From the NCBI GenBank assembly GCA_910587815.1, contig CAJUNK010000017.1, forward strand, positions 9,701 to 40,839: DNA of 31,139 bases, read 5' to 3'. The position numbers and the translations under genes were made by a program. Source of the DNA: Candidatus Gastranaerophilales bacterium (GTDB lineage Bacteria > Cyanobacteriota > Vampirovibrionia > Gastranaerophilales > Gastranaerophilaceae). The first letter of the stretch is position 1. Every line of letters begins with the position of its first letter. The notes beneath the pieces are model-generated. The model was not told where the DNA came from and did not search any database. It saw only the letters and a list, made by a program, of their open reading frames with translations. This document shows, piece by piece, positions 22,218 to 30,992 of the stretch.

Positions 22218-22454
22218 CAACAGCGCCCTGATACAACAATTACATATAATCATGATTACAGCAAATATCCAAAAGGTTTAAAAGAATAGGTGGATAACGC
22301 TGAAAATATGCAGCTTGCAAACAGTGTATCATTATATTCTGCTGATGGCCCCGGAGAATTTGTTGCAGAAGTTTTTGCAAGAACATTAAACGGTGCAAAA
22401 TTCCCAAAAGCTGTTATGGATTTATACAAAAAATTAAACGGCCCAAAAATTTAA
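22218..22454 (+). pseudogene. Remnant of a gene, interrupted by a stop codon
   Basis: One frame reads QQRPDTTITYNHDYSKYP, then a TAG stop at 22287-22289, and then continues for 54 residues to the TAA at 22452-22454. The part after the stop, with SADGPGEFVAEVFARTLNG and AVMDLYKKLNGPKI, looks like the C-terminal end of a zinc-metalloprotease-like domain in which EFxAE follows the active site. No HExxH or other active-site part is visible upstream, where the frame has further stops. The missing start, the internal stop and the lack of a Shine-Dalgarno site support a decayed gene. An initiation at the GTG at 22290 is not excluded, which would make a 54-residue protein. The family assignment is tentative. 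Confidence 0.55.
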
Positions 22455-22487
22455 TTTCAGGCCGCTATAAATTATTTTTTAAGATTT

Positions 22488-24716
22488 TTAAAAATTATAG
22501 TTTGGAATTTTGAACTCTCTTGTATCAATTCCATTATTCGCATAAGCATCGTAGAGCTTTAAGGATTTTTCTTTTGCTGAATTTACAAATTCTTCACTTA
22601 TAAATTTTTTATAGGTTTCATTTAATTCGCCTGAGTAATTCCCTAAAACCTTTGACCATTCTGATAAAACAGTTTTATTGCCGCCGCCTGCATAAGCTTT
22701 TGTTTTAGCATCTGTGCCGGATGGCCTTATTTCAATAAATTTATCATCAAAATCAAGATAAGTGCCATCTCCTACAAATTTAACAGCAAGAAGGTTTGAA
22801 AAATCAAGCTTGGTATCACAATTTTTAAAGGTTTCATTTAAAATTTCTTTTGCATCACAAAGGGTGATAATTCCTTCTTCTATTGCAATTGCAATTGAAA
22901 GATAAAATACATCATTTTTAGTTCTAAGTGCTTCACCTGAAAGCTTTGCAAGCTTTAATTTTTCAATATCGGGTTCTGATTCATTGTAATATGAAATATC
23001 ATCCCTTACATCAAACCTTGCTTTAATTTTATTTTCATTATAAACATTTTCTAAATGCTTCCATAGCGGAACATTAAGGCTTGCAACAAGGCCAGATGCC
23101 ACAATAATGGCTTCTGTTGCACTTTTTTCCCTCATAGCTAAAGCACACCTATTGTTTATAGATTTTATAATGTCGTTTGAGCCTATAATCATACCGCCTG
23201 ATTCTTCGCCACCAAAAATCATTCTTGGGCTGTCATTTAATTGTACTTTGTTTTTAAAAATATCTTCAACTTCAATATTTTTAACACCATTTTCCAATTG
23301 AAACTCTATTTTTTTAATAGTGTTTGCAATTTCTTTGAATCCAACAGGGGTATTTATTACTTTTATACCGTTGTTTTTTGCCCACTCATCCCAACTTTTT
23401 GAACTTGCTGTGGTTTTTACGATAAATCTTGTATGCTTATCAAATTCGCCGGTTTCTTTTAATTGTTTTGCCCAAAAATCCATAATCATCAAAAACGCCT
23501 GATTTGCACTAAAGACGCATAAAATTCTATTATTTCCAAGGTCTGCAACATCTACACCAGCTTTTATAATATCGCTTTTCTTTGCTGCATCTTCAATTTG
23601 CACTACGCTTAACCTATCATGGTCAGGGTCTGTCACAAGGCAGACTGTACCTATGGGATAATTTGCAAGTTTTTTATCATAATTCAGTGAATTTATTACA
23701 GGAAAATAAGGTTTTCCATCTTTATCTTTTGAAACAACAGTAATATCAAGTGACCAATCATAGAAAGCTCCATTTTTTGTATCTTTTCCTATTGAATGAA
23801 AAAACGGGTCTTCTTCAATATTAAGCCAATCAAAAGTTTTTGATATATCAAGCTTGTTTAAAATTTTTGATAATGTATTATACGCAGCACCACCAACAGC
23901 ATCTATTACTATTTTTTTATCGAAATTTTTTATTTTGTTTAAAATTGAATCATCTGCAACATTTGATTTTAAATATTCAACATATAAATCTACACCATTA
24001 TTTAGTCTTTCCATAGAATTTTCATCAATTAATTTATCATCAGATGCTGAAAATTCAATTTTATATTCACCCGTTTTATCAACAGTGTTTAATATTTCTT
24101 CAATTTTATTTACAAATTCAAGACTTTCATTAGGCAAAAACTGTGAACCTTGATTATTTAAATCTTTTGTAGCATTTTTTACACTGATACCATGAGAACT
24201 TGTAATATATTCTGCACCAACCAAATCAAGTTTAAATGCCAAAAATGAAGCAAGCCAAATTGGAATTGTTTGCCTATTTTTAGGAACAAGTGTTCTAATG
24301 CCAAGAGCTGCTTGAATCCTTGCAATTAAATCAAGATAAGTTTTACTGTTGTAGCGCACTTCAGAACCTGCAAGTTTTACCAATTCCTTATTTGGATATT
24401 TTTCTTTTAAAACAAGTGCTTTTGCAAGTGTAGCAAGGGTTATACCCATTGTATTAATTGGAAATCTTGTATCATGCGGATATAAGATATTTTGAGGCCC
24501 CCTAATACCTGCGGTTGAAACAAGTGCTTCTTTTTTATAACCTTCAAACCATTTTTTTAAATCCAGTTTTTCAATCAAATTTTTAGTTAAAGTAAATGTA
24601 AATTTATCTTTATTTGTATAATCAAATACCTTATCTACTTTTATAGAATCTGGTGTGTTTTTTTCAACACCTTCCATTAATAACTTTTCTAAAGGTCTCT
24701 CACTTAAATTTTGCAT
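22488..24716 (-). CDS. Alpha-D-phosphohexomutase (PGM/PMM family), long form
   Basis: The family moves phosphate between C1 and C6 of a hexose phosphate. The 742-residue protein has all four sites in order. The first is TAGIRGPQN (68-76). The active-site loop TSSHGIS has the phosphorylated Ser174, with Gly-Ile in place of the usual Asn-Pro after His. The metal loop is DPDHDR at 363-368, with His in place of Gly, and is followed by GEESGG at 503-508. The phosphate-binding IRPSGTDAK lies at 663-671. It is much longer than the 450-580 residues typical of the family; extra sequence lies mainly in the first 65 residues, around residues 190-260 and in the C-terminal tail. AGAGGAAA precedes the ATG. 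Substrate (glucose, mannose or glucosamine phosphate) is unclear. The gene is downstream of, and on the same strand as, the 829-residue protein. Confidence 0.88.
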   Translation of the reverse strand: MQNLSERPLEKLLMEGVEKNTPDSIKVDKVFDYTNKDKFTFTLTKNLIEKLDLKKWFEGYKKEALVSTAGIRGPQNILYPHDTRFPINTMGITLATLAKALVLKEKYPNKELVKLAGSEVRYNSKTYLDLIARIQAALGIRTLVPKNRQTIPIWLASFLAFKLDLVGAEYITSSHGISVKNATKDLNNQGSQFLPNESLEFVNKIEEILNTVDKTGEYKIEFSASDDKLIDENSMERLNNGVDLYVEYLKSNVADDSILNKIKNFDKKIVIDAVGGAAYNTLSKILNKLDISKTFDWLNIEEDPFFHSIGKDTKNGAFYDWSLDITVVSKDKDGKPYFPVINSLNYDKKLANYPIGTVCLVTDPDHDRLSVVQIEDAAKKSDIIKAGVDVADLGNNRILCVFSANQAFLMIMDFWAKQLKETGEFDKHTRFIVKTTASSKSWDEWAKNNGIKVINTPVGFKEIANTIKKIEFQLENGVKNIEVEDIFKNKVQLNDSPRMIFGGEESGGMIIGSNDIIKSINNRCALAMREKSATEAIIVASGLVASLNVPLWKHLENVYNENKIKARFDVRDDISYYNESEPDIEKLKLAKLSGEALRTKNDVFYLSIAIAIEEGIITLCDAKEILNETFKNCDTKLDFSNLLAVKFVGDGTYLDFDDKFIEIRPSGTDAKTKAYAGGGNKTVLSEWSKVLGNYSGELNETYKKFISEEFVNSAKEKSLKLYDAYANNGIDTREFKIPNYNF

Positions 24717-24792
24717 AAAAAATTTCCTCTAATAACTTTTCTTAAAATCAATTGTTATTCTAGCATGAAGAAATTTACACTCAAACTATGTT

Positions 24793-27282
24793 TTATTTTT
24801 TCTCAGCCTTTTCAGAAAGCATTTTCTTACCTGTAATGCGCGCCATTAATCTATAATATGCACCTACTATACCTTTTTTCTCTATATGTTTCTTTTCAAA
24901 TACATCAATTTCATCTCTTGATGATTTCTTATCTAAAGGCACGCCAATGGACAGCCTAACTGTGCTTTCATTTGTAAGTTCAGTTGCAGCAGCAACTGCT
25001 GTAGCACCTGCAAGGCTTCCTAAATATTGTTTAGCAAATGTTTTATTAAATAATTCCATAAAGAATTTATTTAATACATAATTCGACATTTTGTGTGCCG
25101 TACGTTCTTTTGTTACTTCTGATGCTTTTTGCGTATTTTCACCATTAGATTGTATTAAAATTTCATTTCTAAAATCATTTATAAAGAAATAACTTGATAT
25201 TAAGGTTACAAAATTTCTTGATAAGGAAGCAAGAGCAGTTTGAGGATATTTTGCAGAAGTATCAGTATTTAAAGGTTTTGTATTGACAAATCTTATGTAT
25301 TCCTGAAAATCAGCCATACTGATTTTGCCCTTCAAATATTTTCTATACATTGTTGTGCAATCGTTATAAAGTTCACCTATATCTGCATAATTTCCTTCCG
25401 CCTTTGGTGGTGGCAGAGGAGCAGCTTTTTTTGAAAGACCCAAAAGCGGCTTTACAGGAGCAGCTATTAAAGATTTCAAAGCTTTCACAGGATATAGAAG
25501 CGCATCCACTACGGCCTTTATCTTTTTCTCTTGAACTCTGCCAAAATTAAACACAGCACTTTCAAGAACGGGTAATTCCGTTACATCTTCTTTCGATTTT
25601 CTATTAACTTTCTTCATTTCTACGGTAATACTTTTAAGGTTATACATTGTATAGCCAACATTGTCTTCGTTTCCATAAAGAGAATTTATAACATTTTTAC
25701 CTTTTATTATGTAATGACTTTCCTGTGCACCCCTTGTAGCATTTTTTAATTTATCATAATCAATATCAAAAATACCTTCATAAGATTTTTTAACACCTTC
25801 AAGATTATTGTTATCAAATCCTTTAAGAAAATGTTTAAGCTCTTTTGTGCTCAAAATCAATTCTTTTTTAGTATTGCGATCATAAAAATATTTAAGTTCT
25901 TTGCTTACATTCTTTATTAAATTATCAAATGTAGCACTTTTTGTCCTTACAACGCTATAAATAATATCAAAAGCAAAGGCAGCAGCAATTGCAAGACCTA
26001 CTCTTTTTAGAGTTAAAGGACTCTTGTTTCTATCAGAATTCTTATTGTCAGGTTTTGCTGAGTGATTTTTCTTAGTATCTTCTGCCTGCATATTTTTATC
26101 AGAAGAAGCCTTTTGAAGATTGTTTGCAAAAATATTAGTATTGTTTTCAGGCATCAAAGAAATGCCCCTGTATGCTTCAGGTTTATTTGCATCATTTTTT
26201 ATTAACGGATTTTTACCTTTTTTTATCTGTTTTTTATTATATTCTTTGGCACCTTCAGGACTTAAAGGTAAAAGAGGAACTCCTGAAATCAGTCTTGTTG
26301 CCACCTCAGAAAACAATGATGAACCAGCAATAGCAGCACAAGCAAGAGCTTTACTTTTATTTACATAACTTGAAAGAGACCCAAGAACAGTATATGTCAT
26401 AAATGCACTCAAACCTATGCGCATCATTTCTCTTTTTACACGCTTATTGCCTGCTTCTTTTGCTTCTTTTTCATTATTTTTCTCATACATAACAAGATTG
26501 TAAAAATCTGTCCCAACAAATAAAGAGGAGACAAAGCCTGTAGCCAGCCTGTTAAGTGCTCTCTCGTCTTTTGTATTATAATTTCCAACAGGTTTTCCTG
26601 CCGGAACTTTTAACATTGCTTCTTTAAGCCCCTTTGGATTATTTGCATAATCTTTAAAGCCTTTAATTATATAGAACAGCTCCATTGTTTCTTTTTGCTG
26701 TTTTCTATTTTGAAGAAATGATGCATCTGCCAGCTTTTTTACTATCTTTGTGTTTTTAACCTTTGGAATCTTTTGCAGGCCACTCACCATTGCACCATAG
26801 ATATCAATGGGAAGTTTTGCAACATCCCAAAGTCCTGCTGCCAGTTTGCCAGGCAAAGTTTTATCATGAACAATAAGCTTGTTATCCTTTAGTTCTAAAA
26901 ATTCAGAACTTTTTGAACCCATTTGACGTCTAAATTCATTAACATAACTTTCAACAAAGCCATTGCCCACCGCCTTATTGGTATTTTTTACAAACTTTGA
27001 ATAATCAGAAATTTCAAACCCACCCTGCACAGTGTGCTTTAGATAAGTATTTCTTAATGATTCCATTAAATTTTCTGAAGTTTGTAAAATTTTTTCAGAC
27101 CTAATACCTTTAAATGTCAGTGAAGTTGCAGAATCAGGGGAAATTTTAACTCCGTTTTTAAAATATCCATCTTTTCTATTTTCTAAAACACCACTTAAAA
27201 TTTCAGAGGAAAAATCACCATTGCTCTTCACATCCAGAAAAGCACTTTTTGGCTTTAAAGCATTAATCAAACCTATTTTCAT
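24793..27282 (-). CDS. Large multi-helix protein with internal duplication, unknown function
   Basis: The 829-residue protein matches no family I recognise. It has an N-terminal part with LPGKLAAGLWDVAKLPIDIYGAMVSGLQ, then several hydrophobic segments: about residues 247-262, 288-306, 312-340, 428-445 and 683-701. Residues 242-340 and 683-785 are related. Each has a hydrophobic FVSSLF or FVTLISSYFF segment, a Lys/Glu-rich helix, a second hydrophobic segment, and a final block with AxxxSLFSEVATRLISGVPLLPLS or ATELTNESTVRLSIGVPLDKKS. Between them lie a polar Asn/Lys/Asp-rich linker and a Pro/Ala-rich stretch near 620-628. The protein has no signal peptide. GGGG lies about five bases before the ATG. 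The gene is divergent from the hybrid kinase gene and is likely lineage-specific. Confidence 0.8.
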   Translation of the reverse strand: MKIGLINALKPKSAFLDVKSNGDFSSEILSGVLENRKDGYFKNGVKISPDSATSLTFKGIRSEKILQTSENLMESLRNTYLKHTVQGGFEISDYSKFVKNTNKAVGNGFVESYVNEFRRQMGSKSSEFLELKDNKLIVHDKTLPGKLAAGLWDVAKLPIDIYGAMVSGLQKIPKVKNTKIVKKLADASFLQNRKQQKETMELFYIIKGFKDYANNPKGLKEAMLKVPAGKPVGNYNTKDERALNRLATGFVSSLFVGTDFYNLVMYEKNNEKEAKEAGNKRVKREMMRIGLSAFMTYTVLGSLSSYVNKSKALACAAIAGSSLFSEVATRLISGVPLLPLSPEGAKEYNKKQIKKGKNPLIKNDANKPEAYRGISLMPENNTNIFANNLQKASSDKNMQAEDTKKNHSAKPDNKNSDRNKSPLTLKRVGLAIAAAFAFDIIYSVVRTKSATFDNLIKNVSKELKYFYDRNTKKELILSTKELKHFLKGFDNNNLEGVKKSYEGIFDIDYDKLKNATRGAQESHYIIKGKNVINSLYGNEDNVGYTMYNLKSITVEMKKVNRKSKEDVTELPVLESAVFNFGRVQEKKIKAVVDALLYPVKALKSLIAAPVKPLLGLSKKAAPLPPPKAEGNYADIGELYNDCTTMYRKYLKGKISMADFQEYIRFVNTKPLNTDTSAKYPQTALASLSRNFVTLISSYFFINDFRNEILIQSNGENTQKASEVTKERTAHKMSNYVLNKFFMELFNKTFAKQYLGSLAGATAVAAATELTNESTVRLSIGVPLDKKSSRDEIDVFEKKHIEKKGIVGAYYRLMARITGKKMLSEKAEKK

Positions 27283-27392
27283 TTTTCCCCATATTGAAAT
27301 TGTATTAAGCCAAAGGCTAAATCATTTATATAAAACTCTAAAAAAATATTACTTGCTAGTTTTGTATAGTTATTTGTATTTTTGTTAAATAT

Positions 27393-27421
27393 TTGTCTAA
27401 AATATAAAAATATTTTATTCT
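27393..27421 (+). promoter_or_regulatory. Promoter of the kinase operon
   Basis: TTGTCT (27393-27398) and TATTCT (27416-27421) are 17 bases apart. The -10 box ends six bases before the ATG at 27428, the same distance as in higB, so the mRNA is probably leaderless. Confidence 0.6.
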
Positions 27422-27427
27422 GTAATT

Positions 27428-28936
27428 ATGCTAATCACTGGAAAAATAGTCATCGTAGACGATGAAAATATGGTAACAAAGACCCTTAAAACCTTACTTA
27501 AAATTGAGGGTTTTTCAAATGTCGAAACCTTTAATGACCCAGGTCTTGCATTAGAACACATCAAGAGAGAATCTTGTGATTTAATAATTTCAGATTTTAT
27601 CATGCCAAATATGAATGGTATTGAGTTTTTGTCAAAAGCAAAACAATTTCAGCCTGATACAACACAGATTTTGCTTACAGGATATGCTGATAAAGAAAAT
27701 GCAATAAGAGCAATTAATGAAGTTGGAATTTTTAAATATATTGAAAAACCCTGGATTAATGATGATATTGTTATAAATATCAAAAACGGAATTGAGCGCA
27801 CAAGGCTAAAAGGACAATTAAAGGATAAAATTGAAGAGCTTGAGATTGCAAACAAAAAACTTGAAGAATATTCAAAATCTTTGGAAGAAAAGGTTCAAGA
27901 AAGAACAAAAAATCTAAATACAATAATAGAAAATCTTGCAGACGGGCTTGTTATGTTTAATGGCAATAATATTATTGTACAAGCAAATGAACAGGCTAAA
28001 ATTTTGTTCTGTGCAGATGAAAATGAAATTTTAGGAAAAAATTTCTTTGAAATTATAATCAATGAAAAAAATAAAAAAATTAATAAATGCGATAAAACAT
28101 TAAGGGATTTTGCAATCATTGATTATAAAAATAATAAAAAAATCCCTGTTGAAATAAACCTTGCAGATGTAAATATTGACAATGAACACTTCACGATTGC
28201 ACTAATTCGTGATATCACTTTCCAAAAAGAAAATGAAAGGTTAAGAGATGATTTTATTGCAACCTTAACACACGACCTTAGAACACCGCTTTTAGCTTCC
28301 ATTAATGCATTAGAATTTTCTTTAAACGGAGAACTTGGGAACATAAATGATGAATTAAAAGAACTTTTAATTGTAATGAAAAAAAGTTCAGAAGATATGC
28401 TTGGGCTTGTAAATGCGCTTTTAGAAGTTTACAGATATGAATCAGGCAAATTATATCTGTGCAAATCGCAATTCAATTTAAAAGAACTAATTGAAGAATG
28501 CACAAAAAAATTAGAACCTCTTTTGAAAAATGATAATTTAACATTTGAAATTGAACCTTGTAACGACACGATTATAGATGCTGATAAAAATGAAATCAGA
28601 AGAGTGATATCAAATCTTCTTGGAAATGCTATTAAGCATAGTAAAAAAGATGGTACTATAAAAATCAAAATTTCTTTTGAAAACAAAAATGCAAGGGTTG
28701 ATATTATTGACTTTGGCGAAGGCCTTAGTAAAGAAGACATAGACAAGCTATTTAAAAGATTTTCACAAGGGACAAGCAAAAAACGTTCTGCTTCAACAGG
28801 TCTTGGGCTTTACTTATCAAGACAAATAGTAGAAGCGCATAATGGTAAGATTTTTGCAGAAGGTGAAATAGATAAAGGCTGCACGTTTAGCTTCATTTTA
28901 CAAAATTCGGTAGTTGAAAATCAGGTACTTTCATAG
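27428..28936 (+). CDS. Hybrid sensor histidine kinase with N-terminal receiver domain
   Basis: The 502-residue protein has three signalling parts. An N-terminal receiver domain (residues 6-125) has Asp11-Asp12, the phosphoacceptor Asp56 in LIISDFIMPNMNG and Lys107. A coiled coil (about 125-163) leads to a PAS-like domain (about 165-265) with GLVMFNGNNIIVQANEQA. The kinase core has His282 in FIATLTHDLRTPL, the N box NLLGNAIKHS (about 397-406), G1 DFGEGLS and G2 GTSKKRSASTGLGLYLS. It has no membrane segment, so it is a cytoplasmic kinase, probably activated through its receiver domain by another kinase or by a PAS ligand. The response regulator gene follows directly. No Shine-Dalgarno site precedes the ATG; a promoter lies close upstream. 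Confidence 0.94.
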   Translation: MLITGKIVIVDDENMVTKTLKTLLKIEGFSNVETFNDPGLALEHIKRESCDLIISDFIMPNMNGIEFLSKAKQFQPDTTQILLTGYADKENAIRAINEVGIFKYIEKPWINDDIVINIKNGIERTRLKGQLKDKIEELEIANKKLEEYSKSLEEKVQERTKNLNTIIENLADGLVMFNGNNIIVQANEQAKILFCADENEILGKNFFEIIINEKNKKINKCDKTLRDFAIIDYKNNKKIPVEINLADVNIDNEHFTIALIRDITFQKENERLRDDFIATLTHDLRTPLLASINALEFSLNGELGNINDELKELLIVMKKSSEDMLGLVNALLEVYRYESGKLYLCKSQFNLKELIEECTKKLEPLLKNDNLTFEIEPCNDTIIDADKNEIRRVISNLLGNAIKHSKKDGTIKIKISFENKNARVDIIDFGEGLSKEDIDKLFKRFSQGTSKKRSASTGLGLYLSRQIVEAHNGKIFAEGEIDKGCTFSFILQNSVVENQVLS

Positions 28937-29617
28937 ATGATGGACACTATACAAGAAAAAACAAACACTATAAAAATTCTTCTTGTCGAAGACCATATTA
29001 TGGCAAGAATGGGCACTGCTTTATTTATTAAAAATAATTCTGATTTTGATTTAGCAGGCCAGGCGGAAGATGGTCAGCAAGCAATTGATTTAGCTGCAAG
29101 GCTAAAGCCTGATGTTATTTTAATGGATATAGGCCTGCCAAAGATTGACGGTATTGAAGCAACAAAAAAAATCAAAGAAAAAGGAATAGATTCAGCCATT
29201 TTAATGCTAACATCAAGAGAAAGTGAAGAAGATGTTTTTGCGGCATTAAATGCAGGGGCAGATGGATACATCATGAAGGGTTCAAATTTAGAAAGCCTTA
29301 CTAATGCCATAAAATCTGTTAATCAAAAGGCTGGCTGGCTGGATCCTATGATTGCAAGAATTGTACTTGGAAGTATGCAAAATACTCCATATCAAACAAA
29401 GAAAGAAAAAGGGGAGAATAATTCTTACGGCCTTACAAAAAAAGAACTTGAAGTATTATCCCTGCTTTCAGATGGACTTTCAAATCAGGAAATTTCAGAA
29501 AAACTTGTAATATCAATATCTACAACAAAAGCGCATGTACACAGTATTTTACAAAAATTATACCTTGAAGACAGAACAAAAGCCGCAATTAAAGCCTTAA
29601 AGGAAGGGTTAATTTAA
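28937..29617 (+). CDS. NarL/FixJ-family response regulator
   Basis: The 226-residue protein is a standard two-domain regulator. The receiver domain has Glu18-Asp19, the phosphoacceptor Asp64 in PDVILMDIGLPKIDG, Thr92-Ser93 and Lys114. A LuxR-type helix-turn-helix (about residues 160-224) shows LTKKELEVLSLLSDGLSNQEISEKLVISISTTKAHVHSILQKL. It follows the stop of the kinase gene with no gap: the TAG at 28934-28936 is directly followed by ATG at 28937, and a second ATG lies three bases later. So the two are translationally coupled and the kinase is the likely partner. The next gene begins one base after its stop. Targets are not known; no binding site was identified. Confidence 0.95.
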   Translation: MMDTIQEKTNTIKILLVEDHIMARMGTALFIKNNSDFDLAGQAEDGQQAIDLAARLKPDVILMDIGLPKIDGIEATKKIKEKGIDSAILMLTSRESEEDVFAALNAGADGYIMKGSNLESLTNAIKSVNQKAGWLDPMIARIVLGSMQNTPYQTKKEKGENNSYGLTKKELEVLSLLSDGLSNQEISEKLVISISTTKAHVHSILQKLYLEDRTKAAIKALKEGLI

Positions 29618-29618
29618 G

Positions 29619-30689
29619 GTGAAAAAATTCCCCGCCAAAAAACATAAATTTTTAATTTTATTTTTAACCTGTCTGATTTTATTTCAAGGCGCTTTTCAAG
29701 ATGCTTTTGCCTTTAAATTATACAATATTACTGATAAGCTTCCCTGGAGCGATGCAGCAAAACAAAAAAGACTGCAAAAACAGCAAGAAGAAGAAACTGA
29801 ACCTATGGTGCAAACTGTTGAAGAATGGATGGAACGCGCCACAGATGTAAAGATGGAACATAGGTTTTCAGAACCATACAAGGAAGAACCTAATCCAAAA
29901 CTTGTTGATAAGCTTGAATGGCCGACATTTTTTGAAAAATACAATAATACACCAGGTTCCAGAGAATTAAACCTTGAAAAATTAATGCTTGATAAAAGCG
30001 TGCGTTCTCAAGGAGTCATAAGCCCTGATTTCAAACTTATGGCATACACAGAATCCTATTATCACCCTTCGAATCAGCAAACTTCGTCTGCATTTTTTAT
30101 TTACCCGCTTGATACAATGAAGGGTAAAAAACAAAGGGTGACAGAAGCAAATGTTTTTGCAGGTGCTAGAAAAACTGCTCTTTTATCAAGCAGCATTGAA
30201 GATTTAAGACAATTTTTATTTTCATCATTCACAATTGTAGACTGGTCAAAAGACAATAAAATGGTGCTTTTAAAAGAAAAAGTAGGTTCCACAATTGAAG
30301 GAGTATATCAAACATACGTTTGGGTGTACTTTTTGGGCGACACCAAAGATAGTGACGATGAGATGGATGAAACAGCTTATTTAAACGGCGCTTATGGCAA
30401 AAAGTATGATGAATTAAATGAAATTATAAAAGAATATTGGTTTTCAAAGGATAGACTAAACTTAAATCATTATAGATGGGATATCAAACCTTTAGGGTTC
30501 CTTTCAAAGAATGAAAATATTGTGGTTTGCACGGCATATACTTATGATGAAAAATTAAAAGAGCATATTTTTCTTGGTCTTTGGGGAATCAATGTATTGA
30601 CTGGCGAAAACACTTTGCTTTCAGAAACATTAAATGATGGTTTTGAAATTTCAACAAACGGCTCTGTTTTAATTCGCCGTTTGCCATAG
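29619..30689 (+). CDS. Secreted protein of unknown function, part of the kinase operon
   Basis: The 356-residue protein starts at a GTG with AAGGAAGG about 11 bases upstream, one base after the regulator stop. It has a signal peptide with a hydrophobic core FLILFLTCLILFQGAF, probably cut after AFA at residue 31. The mature protein has a charged, helical N-terminal part rich in Lys, Gln and Glu. A longer region with repeated short segments such as VISPDFKLMAYTESYYHPS, AFFIYPLD, FTIVDWSKDNKMVLLKEKVGS and KPLGFLSKNENIVVCTAYTYD follows; these look like blades of a TolB/DPP-like propeller. No catalytic motif is seen. Being co-transcribed with a cytoplasmic kinase and regulator, it could be an envelope effector or signal sensor. 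The propeller call is a guess. Confidence 0.78.
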   Translation: MKKFPAKKHKFLILFLTCLILFQGAFQDAFAFKLYNITDKLPWSDAAKQKRLQKQQEEETEPMVQTVEEWMERATDVKMEHRFSEPYKEEPNPKLVDKLEWPTFFEKYNNTPGSRELNLEKLMLDKSVRSQGVISPDFKLMAYTESYYHPSNQQTSSAFFIYPLDTMKGKKQRVTEANVFAGARKTALLSSSIEDLRQFLFSSFTIVDWSKDNKMVLLKEKVGSTIEGVYQTYVWVYFLGDTKDSDDEMDETAYLNGAYGKKYDELNEIIKEYWFSKDRLNLNHYRWDIKPLGFLSKNENIVVCTAYTYDEKLKEHIFLGLWGINVLTGENTLLSETLNDGFEISTNGSVLIRRLP

Positions 30690-30726
30690 CGCTTGGTTGT
30701 TTTTGTTTACACGCTGTTTGTCTTGT
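30690..30726 (+). other. Short spacer before the structured repeats
   Basis: Between the secreted-protein gene and repeat C nothing clear is seen. The whole stretch 30690-31139 has no convincing gene: it holds repeat C, repeat F copy 2 and the nested hairpin repeat described below. A 91-residue open frame at 30697-30972 crosses repeats C and F and is not considered a gene. Confidence 0.4.
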
Positions 30727-30890
30727 GGTTCCTGTGGGTGTTTCGCGCAGGTAGCGCTCACATCCTACCCCACAGGGATGACGTTATCTGTAGCACTCGT
30801 ACCTCGTGCACAGCTAAGGCCTCGTCGCCATCGTAAGGTTCCAGTCGCAAACTCATCGTTTGTTCCCTGGGAACACCGGTTCATACTTTT
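30727..30890 (+). repeat. Structured repeat C
   Basis: It aligns with the 126-base module region of copy B (12941-13091) through GTTCCTGTGGGTG, GGGATGACGT, ATCTGTAGCACTCGT, GCACAGCTAAGGCCTCGTCG and GTTCCAG. CCTGTGGG (30731-30738) pairs perfectly with CCCACAGG (30769-30776), where copy B keeps one G-U pair. An inner hairpin, CAAAC-TCATC-GTTTG (30848-30862), has the same loop as copy B but a different stem. An outer GTTCC/GGAAC (30838-30842, 30870-30874) encloses it. Copy C lacks the 218-base front part of A and B. Confidence 0.8.
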
Positions 30891-30955
30891 AAAAAAAGGG
30901 GTGCTGAGGTTACATTTGAACAGCACCCAAAAAGTTGTTTATATCGTAAATTTAG
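30886..30955 (+). repeat. Repeat F, copy 2
   Basis: GGGTGCTG (30899-30906) pairs with CAGCACCC (30921-30928) around GGTTACAT. The flanks CTTTTAAA, AAAAAGTTGTTT and ATCGTAAA match copy 1 at 9599-9668. The stem has shifted by one pair compared with copy 1 (GGGGTGC/GCACCCC), while the loop block is conserved. It directly follows repeat C. Confidence 0.75.
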
Positions 30956-30992
30956 TAAATATGGAGCAATAATGCTTTTGCAAAACCCACCC

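Noticed and set aside
30697..30972. A 91-residue frame across repeats C and F as a gene
   Set aside because: The frame joins two unrelated repeats that occur separately elsewhere, so an intact protein is unlikely.
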